The notes under the pieces were generated by a model that saw only the letters and a list, made by a program, of their open reading frames with translations, was not told the origin of the DNA and made no database searches. From Phycisphaerae bacterium (GTDB taxonomy: Bacteria; Planctomycetota; Phycisphaerae; UBA1845; JAFGLZ01): 64,000 bases of DNA. The translations under genes were made by a program, and so were the position numbers. The DNA is taken from contig JAFGLZ010000204.1 of the NCBI GenBank assembly GCA_016927755.1, positions 17,913 through 81,912 on the forward strand, read 5' to 3'. Shown here one piece after another: positions 1 to 9,419 of the stretch. Numbering within the stretch: position 1 is the stretch's first letter; each line of letters begins with the position of its first letter.

Positions 1-1002
1 GACCGCTACGAGGAATTCTCCGAGCGCGTCTTCGAGATCTGCCGCGAATTCACGCCGATCCTCCAGCCGGCCAGCATCGATGAAGGCTATCTCGACCTGA
101 CCGGCACCCACTGGGCACACTTCCCTTCAAGCCTGGCAGGCGCGCCGGCGGCGATCCCTGATGATTGGCCAGTGATCGTCGCCGAGCGCCTCCGCCGGCG
201 CGTGCGCAGTCGGGCGGGCCTGACCGTCTCGGTCGGCCTGGCCGCCAACAAGCTGATGGCCAAGATCGCGACCAACCATGCCAAGCCCGACGGCGTCTGC
301 TTCGTTCGACCCGGGACCGAACGGGCCTACCTGGCGCCGATGCCATTGCGGGTCATCCCGGGACTTGGCCGACAAACCGAAGAAAGTCTTTCTGCAGAAG
401 GACTTACGAGGGTCGGCGACCTGCTTGAGGTCTCCAGAGAACAGCTCATCAAGTGGGTCGGACCGGCCGCCGCCGAGAGCCTCCGCCAAAAGGCCAACGG
501 CCGGTGCGAGGCGAGAGTCCAGACGGATGACGACCGCGACAGCATCTCCCACGAGACGACGTTCGAAGTCGACACGTCGGACCGCAACTTCCTCCGCGCA
601 ACCCTCGATCACCTGACGCGGCGTGCGTGCTGGAAGCTCCGCGCCGAGGGCCGCGCCGCGCGAACGGTGACCGTCAAGCTCAGGTACCGGGACTTCAAAA
701 CCGTCACCCATGCCCGGCGCCTGGAGGATCCCACGGACCACGACGCCGAAGTCTCCGCAACGGCCGGCGCGCTGCTCGACCGCGTGTACGCCCGTCCGTT
801 GCCAGTGCGCCTGGTCGGCGTGCGGCTTTCGGGTTTGACCGAGGCAGGCCCTCGGCAGTTGCGGCTCTGGACGGAACGGCGTCGAGCCAAACACAGCCGC
901 ATCTACGCCGTTAGTGATGAGATTCGCCGGCGGTTCGGCTTCAACGCCCTGGCCAGCGGACGCAGCCTGGAATTGATCTCCCGGCGGAAGGCGAGCCGGT
1001 AG
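1..1002 (+). CDS. dinB: DNA polymerase IV, Y family (5' truncated by window edge)
   Basis: Translesion DNA polymerase that copies damaged templates. The reading frame is open from base 1, so the start lies outside the window; about 75 residues are missing compared with the usual ~350-400 aa family length, including the first catalytic Asp. Visible residues include the palm signature S-I-D-E-G-Y-L-D with the acidic pair at residues 27-28 of the fragment, followed by V-S-V-G-L-A-A-N-K-L-x-A-K-I-A-T, the helix-hairpin-helix thumb segment V-I-P-G-L-G, and the C-terminal little-finger domain with V-T-V-K-L-R-Y-x-D-F. It ends at a TAG and faces glycerol kinase tail to tail, 33 bases apart. Identification rests on the conserved palm and little-finger motifs and is strong; assignment to DinB rather than another Y-family member is by overall match. 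Confidence 0.93.
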   Translation, partial: DRYEEFSERVFEICREFTPILQPASIDEGYLDLTGTHWAHFPSSLAGAPAAIPDDWPVIVAERLRRRVRSRAGLTVSVGLAANKLMAKIATNHAKPDGVCFVRPGTERAYLAPMPLRVIPGLGRQTEESLSAEGLTRVGDLLEVSREQLIKWVGPAAAESLRQKANGRCEARVQTDDDRDSISHETTFEVDTSDRNFLRATLDHLTRRACWKLRAEGRAARTVTVKLRYRDFKTVTHARRLEDPTDHDAEVSATAGALLDRVYARPLPVRLVGVRLSGLTEAGPRQLRLWTERRRAKHSRIYAVSDEIRRRFGFNALASGRSLELISRRKASR

Positions 1003-1035
1003 CGGCGCGACCTTCGTCCTTCGCCGGTTGATGGA

Positions 1036-2520
<1,485 letters not shown>

Positions 2521-2662
2521 GTTCGTCCTCGCTCAACGGCGGATGTGCCGGAAACGGAGCATGAGTCTATCGCGAGCGTCGAACTTGGCCAAGCGGTCGG
2601 GGCGCTAGCAAGAGGTGAGCGGACATGTCGGCGCAATCGCACCTACCGCCTTGCGCCGAACG

Positions 2663-2692
2663 TTGCGGAGGGCGCGGGCATCGGCTTAGAAT
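2663..2692 (+). promoter_or_regulatory. Sigma-70-like promoter for the nucleoside hydrolase-like gene
   Basis: TTGCGG at 2663-2668 and TAGAAT at 2687-2692 are separated by 18 bases and lie 40 bases upstream of the ATG at 2732. The same TTAGAATC core recurs near 63803. Called by eye only. Confidence 0.45.
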
Positions 2693-2731
2693 CTCCGCTC
2701 CAACGCGGTATTGCACAGGAGGAACGCGACC

Positions 2732-3790
2732 ATGAAGTGCGGCATTCTACTGACAACGATCATGATCGGTCTGGCGGGTCTTTGGCTCAGCCACCCCGCG
2801 CTTGGGGCAGAAGGTTCTGCTAGGCCCGAGCGACCGGTCCGGCTGATCTTTGACACCGATATGGGTAACGACATCGACGACGCGCTGGCGCTCGGCGTCA
2901 TCCACGCCTTGCAGAGCCGGGGCGAGTGCCAGCTCCTTGCAGTGACCAGCTCGAAGGACAACGAGTGGAGCGCCCCCTACATCGACCTGGTCAACACCTT
3001 CTACGGCCGAGGCGACATTCCGGTCGGCGCCGTGCGCGACGGCAAAGAGCGCGAGCCCGGCAAATACATTCAGCCGCCCTGCGTGGCGATGGACGGCGGC
3101 AAGCCTCGGTATCCGCGCAAGCTCCAATCCGGCAAGGACGCGCCGGAGGCCGTCGGGCTGCTCCGCAAGGTCCTGGCCGCCCAGCCGGACGGCAGCGTGG
3201 TGATTGCCGTCGTCGGCTTCTCGACCAACGTCGCACGGCTGCTCGACTCGAAGCCGGACGACGCCTCGCCGCTGCCGGGCAAGGAACTCGTCGCCAAGAA
3301 GTGTCGGCTCCTCTCAATCATGGCGGGCAGCTTCCGGCTGGGCAAGCTGCACAAGGAATACAACGTCGTCAAGGACCTGCCGGCCGCGACCAAGGTCTTC
3401 GCCGAGTGGCCCACCCCCATCGCCACCAGCGGCTTCGAGATCGGCCTGGCCATCAAGTACCCGGCCGTGAGCATCCAGCGCGACTACGCCTACGTGAAGC
3501 ACCACCCGCTTCGCGAGGGCTACGAGCTCTACATGAAGATGCCCTATGACCGCCCGACGTGGGACCTGACGAGCGTCCTGTACGCCGTCCGTCCCGACCG
3601 GGCCTACTTCGGCCTGTCCGAGCCGGGCAAGATCCGCGTCACCGAGGAGGGGTACATGCAGTTCACGCCGACGACCGGCGGCAAGGACCGCTACCTCACC
3701 GTCAACCATGACCAGATCACCCGCGTCCGTGAGGCGCTGGTCATGCTCTCCAGCCAGCCGCCGGATGACGTGCGGCTGCGCGGCCAGTAG
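2732..3790 (+). CDS. Secreted nucleoside hydrolase-like protein (IUNH superfamily)
   Basis: Probable N-ribosyl hydrolase of the inosine-uridine-preferring nucleoside hydrolase superfamily. The start ATG at 2732 was chosen because AGGAGG lies nine bases upstream (2717-2722); an upstream in-frame TTG would read through that site. The first ~25 residues form a signal peptide ending A-L-G-A. The metal/ribose-binding signature F-D-T-D-M-G-N-D-I-D-D appears near residue 39, matching the family D-T-D-x-G-x-D-D-D pattern. Length (352 aa) fits the family. Export of such a protein suggests nucleoside scavenging from detritus or action on another ribosyl-like substrate; the substrate cannot be told from sequence. 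It is monocistronic, with a promoter-like pair upstream. Confidence 0.85.
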   Translation: MKCGILLTTIMIGLAGLWLSHPALGAEGSARPERPVRLIFDTDMGNDIDDALALGVIHALQSRGECQLLAVTSSKDNEWSAPYIDLVNTFYGRGDIPVGAVRDGKEREPGKYIQPPCVAMDGGKPRYPRKLQSGKDAPEAVGLLRKVLAAQPDGSVVIAVVGFSTNVARLLDSKPDDASPLPGKELVAKKCRLLSIMAGSFRLGKLHKEYNVVKDLPAATKVFAEWPTPIATSGFEIGLAIKYPAVSIQRDYAYVKHHPLREGYELYMKMPYDRPTWDLTSVLYAVRPDRAYFGLSEPGKIRVTEEGYMQFTPTTGGKDRYLTVNHDQITRVREALVMLSSQPPDDVRLRGQ

Positions 3791-3970
3791 AGACGTCGTG
3801 GAGAGATGCTCGCCCCCAAAGGGGCAGGACGGGAATCTCACCGCCATCCTGTTGCCTGAGTAGTCATTCCCGCGAAGGTTGCGAGGCGGCGTCTTCGCCC
3901 GTTGGCGCCTGGCGGAGGGCCGCGTCCCACGCGCCCGTCAATCCAACCCGCCAATTGGACAGATCCGCGA

Positions 3971-4126
3971 TCATCGCTCACCCGCCTTCCCCGACGACGC
4001 TCCAGTCGATGCCCCTTCCTCGGCCAACCCCTGAAGCCGACGGACGTCCTCGGCGCTGAGCCGCTCGGATTTGATGAGTTCGGCGATGAGGGCAAAGGAG
4101 GACCCGCCGCAGAACATCTCGGCCAG
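3971..4126 (-). pseudogene. C-terminal dimerisation part of the BlaI-like repressor, after an in-frame TGA
   Basis: Reading on in the same frame past the TGA at 4127-4129 gives 51 more codons (L-A-E-M-F-C-G-G-S-S-F-A-L-I-A-E-L-I, then L-S-A-E-D-V-R-R-L-Q-G-L-A-E-E) ending at a TGA at 3971-3973. This is the recognisable helical C-terminal dimerisation segment of BlaI/MecI proteins. It has no start codon or ribosome binding site of its own. Together with the upstream 78 residues it would give a normal ~130-aa repressor, so the stop is best read as a nonsense change (for instance CGA to TGA) or as a readthrough site. Confidence 0.6.
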
Positions 4127-4363
4127 TCAACGCGTCATGTTCTTGAACGCTTTGGGGGCGGTGCTCTTGGCGCGGTAGTAGTAGGCCTTACCCTTCTTGC
4201 GTCGGGTCACGTGCCCCTTCTCCATCAGGACGCGAAGAACGCTCCGCAGCGCCGCGTTGCTCATGGGACGGTCAAGCTGCACCAGGATCTCGGCGGGCTT
4301 GAGCGAACCGTGCTGCCACAGGACCTGGATGACCTCCAGCTCCCCTGGTGTGAACAACGTCAT
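4127..4363 (-). CDS. BlaI/MecI-family transcriptional repressor, DNA-binding part (stops at an early TGA)
   Basis: Winged-helix repressor of the BlaI/MecI/CopY family (penicillinase repressor type). The product from the ATG at 4363 (preceded by GGGAGG) is 78 aa and begins F-T-P-G-E-L-E-V-I-Q-V-L-W, then has the helix-turn-helix region K-P-A-E-I-L-V-Q-L and the wing R-R-K-K-G-K-A-Y-Y-Y-R-A, all well conserved. It ends at TGA, and the missing dimerisation domain follows in the same frame (3971-4126). Family members need that domain to bind operators as dimers, so the short form is probably inactive unless the stop is read through. No BlaR1/M56 metalloprotease partner or beta-lactamase gene is adjacent. 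Confidence 0.75.
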   Translation of the reverse strand: MTLFTPGELEVIQVLWQHGSLKPAEILVQLDRPMSNAALRSVLRVLMEKGHVTRRKKGKAYYYRAKSTAPKAFKNMTR

Positions 4364-4792
4364 GGCGGGCCTCCCTCTGAGAGTGATATGAAGACAAGAC
4401 CACACATCGTTCATGGCGACAAGGCAAGACTGAAGCTCTTTCTTCATACCATTCCCGGATATTCGGCCGGCCGCGGCGGTCGCGCGATGAACCAAGATCT
4501 AGAACTGATCGGGTCAAAACGATTACAATGACTCTGCCGTCGGGTCGAGAGGTCGGCGACGCGCGCCGTTCGGTGTCGCGGCGCCACAGACAAAGAGCCC
4601 GTCATCAGGGGGGGCTATCCCCCCGGGGTCGACGAGACACATCGCATGCTCCTGGAGCACGATCTTCAACGGTTCAGTTGTCCCCGCCGGTACGTTTATG
4701 CAACTGCCGGGTCCACGGAGGCATTGGACGAGCCGCGTGGTTGATCGAGCACATACGGACCCCGTGACGACGGTTGCTTGAGACCGTAGCGT
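4364..4792. other. Intergenic stretch between the BlaI-like gene and the binding-protein gene
   Basis: About 430 bases with no convincing gene on either strand. It must hold the promoters of both divergent neighbours; a TACAAT near 4524 is the only -10-like hexamer seen, and no clear TACA/TGTA dyad of BlaI type was found. Confidence 0.5.
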
Positions 4793-5965
4793 ATGGTGAA
4801 CCTTCTCCACAGCAGACGAATGATTCTTGTCTGCGCCGGCTTGGTCGCCTTGACCGGGATGATTCTGGTCCTCGTCTTCGGGCCTTCCCCCACCACGCGA
4901 CAACCGATCAAGATCGGACTGGCCACGACGCTGAGCGGCCCTGCCTCGACGACCGGCGTCCACGCCAGGAATGGGGCCATGCTTGCCGTGGAGGAGGTGA
5001 GCGCCAAGGGGGGAGTGAGGGGCCGGCCCGTCGAGTTGGTCATCAAGGACGACAAGGCGGACACCGAAGAAGCACTTCGGGTGGACCAAGCGTTGATCGA
5101 CGAAGGGGTCGTGGCGATTCTCGGGCACTACCTGAGCACGCTTGCGGTCGCGACGGTTCCGCTGATGAACGAACGGGGCATTCTGATGATAGGCCTTGGT
5201 TCGATCACGTCGGCGTTGACGGGGCTGGATGACCAGTTCATGCGTGTCGAGATCCCGGTGGATCGCGAGGCCCCGATGATGGCCGCGTTGGCCTATGACC
5301 GGCTGGGGCTACGAGACATGGTCGTGGTGTACGATGCCTCGAACCCGAAGATCGCCGACTCGTGGTATACGCATTTCGGCAAGGAGTTCGGCAATCGGGG
5401 CGGGCGTGTGTCCGACGTCGTTTCCTTCGATTCTCGGAAGAGTTTCTCCGCGCCGGATCTTGCACGGTCGATCATCAAGACCCGCGCGGAGGGCATGTTC
5501 CTGGTGACCAGCGGAATGCACGGCGCGCTCATTTGCCAGCATTTGAGGCGCCTGGGCTCGACGATCACAGTCGTCGCGAGCGGGTGGACGTTTCCGAGTC
5601 CGGACTTCCTCTCGAACGGCGGTCTGGCCGTGGAAGGAACGGTTTCCGTCAGTGGGTTCGAGGAAGTGCCTTCCAGCAAGCGCGCGGTGGCGTTCAGGCA
5701 GGCCTACGAACGGCGGTTTGGGACCAAGCCCACCGAGCCCTCTCAGAACGGCTATGAGGCGGCCCATATTCTGCTTGAAGCGCTAGCGGTGACGGATGAT
5801 CCCGGAAGGCTCAAGGAGATCATTCTCAAGAAGAAGGTCTTCCAGGGAATCGGCGGTCAGATCGTCTTCGACGAATACGGCGATCCGATCAGGCCCGCGT
5901 ACATTGTGGAGATACGGAATCGGCACATCGCGACGCTGGGTAAGGCCGAGCCGGCGAAGCCGTAG
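4793..5965 (+). CDS. Periplasmic branched-chain amino-acid/urea-type ligand-binding protein (LivJ-like)
   Basis: Type I periplasmic binding protein (Peripla_BP_6 family) of 390 aa. An N-terminal hydrophobic segment (about residues 10-30) acts as signal peptide or membrane anchor. The domain begins I-K-I-G-L-A-T-T-L-S-G-P-A with the family's V-E-E-V-S-A-K-G-G-V-x-G-R-P-V-E-L-V-I-K-D-D, and the second lobe has D-M-V-V-V-Y-D-A-S-N. No ABC permease or ATPase genes are nearby; instead a Cache-domain histidine kinase follows after 12 bases in the same direction. That arrangement suggests it delivers its ligand to the kinase rather than, or in addition to, a transporter. The ligand cannot be told from sequence. 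The ribosome binding site is weak; an alternative ATG lies at 4820. Confidence 0.85.
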   Translation: MVNLLHSRRMILVCAGLVALTGMILVLVFGPSPTTRQPIKIGLATTLSGPASTTGVHARNGAMLAVEEVSAKGGVRGRPVELVIKDDKADTEEALRVDQALIDEGVVAILGHYLSTLAVATVPLMNERGILMIGLGSITSALTGLDDQFMRVEIPVDREAPMMAALAYDRLGLRDMVVVYDASNPKIADSWYTHFGKEFGNRGGRVSDVVSFDSRKSFSAPDLARSIIKTRAEGMFLVTSGMHGALICQHLRRLGSTITVVASGWTFPSPDFLSNGGLAVEGTVSVSGFEEVPSSKRAVAFRQAYERRFGTKPTEPSQNGYEAAHILLEALAVTDDPGRLKEIILKKKVFQGIGGQIVFDEYGDPIRPAYIVEIRNRHIATLGKAEPAKP

Positions 5966-5977
5966 CGCACGACCGAT

Positions 5978-8608
5978 ATGAAAGCCAAGAGCCTCAGACA
6001 CGTTCTAGCGGTCAGTTTCGTCCTGGTGGCCGCGCTGCCGGTGCTGGCCGTGGGCCTGCTGGGCCTGCGCAGTTTGAGCACCAGCTTGGAGAGGGAAATC
6101 ACCAACAAGAACTACCTGCTCGCCAGGTCGCTCGTCGGCGAACTGGAGCGGTTTCTCAACGAGCCGATGAATCTCCTGGTTCAGATACGAGACATGACCG
6201 AAAGCGAGTCCATCGTTTCCTCGTCCGGTCTTGACGCGTATCTCGCAGCGCTGCTCTCACATTACGAGTTCTTCGACATGATCTGCATTCTCGACCGCCA
6301 GGGAGTGGTCACCCATTTGGCCCCCTTCGACGAGAACATCCTCGGACTGGATATGTCAAATCAGACGTACTACCGAGTGGCGCGTGAAACGGACAAGCCG
6401 TGCTGGTCCCATACGTTCATCTCTCCCCAAACGCGGCGACCGACGCTGACCCTGACGCTGCCCACCCCTGGAGGCATGGTGGTGGGACATCTGAACCTCG
6501 CCGATTTGAATCACGTGATCGACAAGGTGAGGATCGGGACCAACGGATACGCGGCCATCGCCGACGGAGACGCCACGACGATCGCGCACCCGAATCGGAC
6601 GTTTGTCGCACAGCGATACAACATTCGAGGTCTTGCCCCCGCGCGGAAGGGCCTGGCGGGCAAGGAGGGGACGTTTCACTACGAGTTCCAGGGCGTCGAG
6701 AAGCTAGGCAGCGTGGCGATTGTCCCACAGACCCGGTGGCTGGTCATCGTGACGCAGCCGGTGGAAGAAGCGCTGCGCCCGGTGCAGCGCGTCAGGAACA
6801 TCATTCTGGGGGGCTGTCTTGCCGCGATCGCGCTGGCCGTGATGGCGGCCGTGATCACCCTGCGAAGAGCGCTCAGGCCGCTGTCGCACCTGGAGGAGGA
6901 CGCCAGACGAATCGCGGGCGGCGACTACACCTGCGAGCCGCCGGTCGAGTCCTATGCGGAGATCGAAAGCCTCAACGGTAGTTTCAGGGCGATGATCGAC
7001 GCCGTTCGGACGCGCGAAGAGGCCCTCCGTGACAGCCAGCGCACCCTGGCCACACTCATGGGGAACCTGCCCGGAATGGCCTATCGCTTTCCGGGCGGGG
7101 GGCGCGGAGCCATGGAGTTTGTCAGTCAGGGCTGCGCGAATCTGACGGGATACGATCCGGACGACCTCGTGAAGGATCGGCCAACGTACCGGGATCTGAT
7201 TCATCCGGACGATCGCGAGCGGGTCTTGCAGGAGGTACGCGGCGCCTTGGAGCAACGCGAGCCGTACGCGATGGTCTACCGCATTCGGACGGCTTCCGGT
7301 GGCGAGAAGTGGGTTTGGGAACAGGGATGTGGGGTATTCGCGCCCGACAACGAGATACTGTCCGTGGAGGGATTCGTCACCGATATCACGGGGCAGAAGC
7401 GAGCTGAGGAGGAGCGCAGCGCGCTCCAAGCCCAACTCCGGCAGTCGCAGAAGCTGGAGGCCATCGGCCAATTGGCCAGTGGCGTAGCGCACGATTTCAA
7501 CAACATCCTGACCGCGATTCTCGGCAACGTCGAGTTGAGCATGGGCGAGCTGCGCGACGCGGCGGAAGCGAACCCGTTCTTGATCAGCGCCATGGAGCAG
7601 ATCGAGCGGAGCGCACAACGAGCCACGGCCCTGACGCGACAATTGCTGGCCTTCAGCCGGCGGCAAATCAGCCAGCCCCAGATCCTGAATCTCAACCGCT
7701 TACTCGCGGACTTGGACAAGATGCTCCGCAGACTCATCACCGAGAATATCGTGCTCGAGACGATTACGGAATCCGAGCTGAGGCCGGTGCTGGCCGACGC
7801 CGGGCATCTCGAGCAGGTCGTCGTGAATCTGGTTGTCAACGGCGCCGACGCCATGCCCGACGGCGGTCGGTTGACGATCGAGACGAGCAACGTCGAGCTG
7901 GACGAAGGCTACCTCGCGACGCATGCGGAGGTCGCGGCGGGCTCCTACGTGCTGTTGACGGTCAGCGACACAGGCTGCGGAATGACGCCCGAGACGTGCG
8001 AGCGCATCTTCGAGCCGTTCTTCACGACGAAACCTCGCGGCAAGGGCACGGGCCTGGGACTCGCCACGGCCTACGGTATCGTCAAGCAATCCGGCGGGCA
8101 CATCGCCGTATACAGCGAGCCGGGGCGCGGCACGACGTTCAAGATCTACCTTCCCGTTACGGAAGGCCTGTCGGTCGCCGCGGACCGAGCGCCGATAGTG
8201 GCCGAACCGTTGGGCGGCAATGAGACACTGCTGCTGGTGGAGGACGATCGGTCGGTGGGCGAACTGGCGGCACAGGTACTGCGATCGGTGGGATACACCG
8301 TGCTCACGGCCTCCGGTGGCAAGGAGGCGCTCCTGGAAGTCGCCAGGCATCGCGAACCAATCGGTATGCTGATCACCGACGTGATCATGCCGGACATGAA
8401 CGGACGGCAACTATCCCAAGCCCTCTTGATCGAACGTCCGGGGTTAGCGGTTCTGTTCATCTCGGGCTACACCTCGAACGTGATCGCGCACCACGGCGTA
8501 CTGGACGAGGGCGTGGAGCTCCTGGAGAAGCCGTTCACAAGACATCAGTTGCTCGCGCGGGTCCGCGCGGTGCTCGACAAGGCGCGGCCGGCGTCAACGG
8601 AGTCGTGA
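5978..8608 (+). CDS. Hybrid sensor histidine kinase (Cache-HAMP-PAS-HisKA-HATPase-receiver)
   Basis: Membrane-bound sensor kinase of 876 aa. A first membrane helix spans about residues 8-30, an extracytoplasmic dCache-like domain runs to ~270, a second helix covers ~275-296, then HAMP. A PAS domain lies at ~355-475 (G-M-A-Y-R-F ... D-L-I-H-P-D-D-R), followed by HisKA with phospho-accepting His505 in G-V-A-H-D-F-N-N, and HATPase with N-G-A-D-A-M, D-T-G-C-G-M and G-T-G-L-G-L-A-T-A. The C-terminal receiver has the acceptor Asp801 in I-T-D-V-I-M-P-D-M-N-G and a terminal E-K-P-F. No DNA-binding output regulator is adjacent, so phosphotransfer must go elsewhere. It follows the binding-protein gene after 12 bases and is probably co-transcribed and coupled to it in ligand sensing. 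Confidence 0.93.
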   Translation: MKAKSLRHVLAVSFVLVAALPVLAVGLLGLRSLSTSLEREITNKNYLLARSLVGELERFLNEPMNLLVQIRDMTESESIVSSSGLDAYLAALLSHYEFFDMICILDRQGVVTHLAPFDENILGLDMSNQTYYRVARETDKPCWSHTFISPQTRRPTLTLTLPTPGGMVVGHLNLADLNHVIDKVRIGTNGYAAIADGDATTIAHPNRTFVAQRYNIRGLAPARKGLAGKEGTFHYEFQGVEKLGSVAIVPQTRWLVIVTQPVEEALRPVQRVRNIILGGCLAAIALAVMAAVITLRRALRPLSHLEEDARRIAGGDYTCEPPVESYAEIESLNGSFRAMIDAVRTREEALRDSQRTLATLMGNLPGMAYRFPGGGRGAMEFVSQGCANLTGYDPDDLVKDRPTYRDLIHPDDRERVLQEVRGALEQREPYAMVYRIRTASGGEKWVWEQGCGVFAPDNEILSVEGFVTDITGQKRAEEERSALQAQLRQSQKLEAIGQLASGVAHDFNNILTAILGNVELSMGELRDAAEANPFLISAMEQIERSAQRATALTRQLLAFSRRQISQPQILNLNRLLADLDKMLRRLITENIVLETITESELRPVLADAGHLEQVVVNLVVNGADAMPDGGRLTIETSNVELDEGYLATHAEVAAGSYVLLTVSDTGCGMTPETCERIFEPFFTTKPRGKGTGLGLATAYGIVKQSGGHIAVYSEPGRGTTFKIYLPVTEGLSVAADRAPIVAEPLGGNETLLLVEDDRSVGELAAQVLRSVGYTVLTASGGKEALLEVARHREPIGMLITDVIMPDMNGRQLSQALLIERPGLAVLFISGYTSNVIAHHGVLDEGVELLEKPFTRHQLLARVRAVLDKARPASTES

Positions 8609-8674
8609 CGTCGTCGGCAGCGAGTTCGCAGTGCGCTGGATTGGACGGCGATGTCCTGAGACGTGCCCTGGGGG

Positions 8675-9079
8675 CTAGCGGGTCACCACGCGAGCAATGA
8701 GGTAGCAGAATCCAAGGATCCCCCAGATCCATATGCCGATGACCGGTCCAGGGCTGCTCCAGAAGGTCTGCCCACCGAGTTCGACGAATACCCCAAGCAA
8801 TGCCGCTTGGCTAAACGCCAGTACCATGACGCCAGTGATTCGAAACCGTGATGCGCGACCCCAGGCAATGAGAGGAAACACCGCCAGCATGCTCAGTCCG
8901 GCAACGAGCCAACTGTTCTCCCCATCAAGTCTGATGCGTGCCAAAGTGTGTGGGGCGCTCACCGCCTGCAGCACGGCAACGAAATCCGCGAGTAATGCGA
9001 TCGTCAGACCGAGGGGCAGATACGCCACGTGCGGACGGGCTGAGGCGGTCGCTTTCTGTTTGGTTTGGATCTGTGACAT
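8675..9079 (-). CDS. Small four-helix membrane protein, function unknown
   Basis: Not recognised as a named family. From the ATG at 9079 the product is 134 aa: a short polar, Lys/Thr/Gln-rich N-terminus, then four hydrophobic segments (starting near residues 20, 57, 81 and 108), the last ending in A-R-V-V-T-R. An in-frame start 81 bases further upstream would add a charged, non-hydrophobic extension and is less likely. Codon third positions are GC-rich on this strand, supporting a real gene. It converges with the sensor kinase gene 66 bases away and has no obvious operon partner. Confidence 0.6.
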   Translation of the reverse strand: MSQIQTKQKATASARPHVAYLPLGLTIALLADFVAVLQAVSAPHTLARIRLDGENSWLVAGLSMLAVFPLIAWGRASRFRITGVMVLAFSQAALLGVFVELGGQTFWSSPGPVIGIWIWGILGFCYLIARVVTR

Positions 9080-9419
9080 GGTGGTTGCGCCCCGGAGTAG
9101 CGCGAGTTCATGCGCTTGCTCGCGAAGACGAAGCCTCGCATCCATGCTCGGCACTGTCAACCGTGATGCGACGTTTGGCCGCTCGGAAAAGGTTCGTCTC
9201 CGCTTGCCCGACTGCGCGAGACACTCTCAAAGGATTCTCGAACGAGAAACTCATGATGCCCACGTCACCTCGATGAATGAAGAGGCGTGGCACGGTGGTT
9301 TGCGGGCAGGGAGGTCCCCCACACCTTCTTCCGCCCGGGCTTCACGAGGGATGGGCCACCCGATCGGTTCGTCTTCTGAGCAGGACGCGCGCTTCGCTGA
9401 GCGAGAGACATCAATACGC
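9080..9419. other. Intergenic stretch upstream of the small membrane protein
   Basis: About 340 bases between two reverse-strand genes. No open frame with a plausible start, composition or homology was seen; it presumably carries the promoter of the membrane-protein gene and the 3' end of the GH28-like transcript. Confidence 0.45.

Noticed and set aside
4127..4129. Selenocysteine reading of the TGA in the BlaI-like gene
   Set aside because: No SECIS-like stem was recognised after the codon and the family has no Cys/Sec at this position.
3971..4363. Frameshift explanation for the split BlaI-like gene
   Set aside because: Both halves are in the same frame, so a stop codon rather than an indel divides them.
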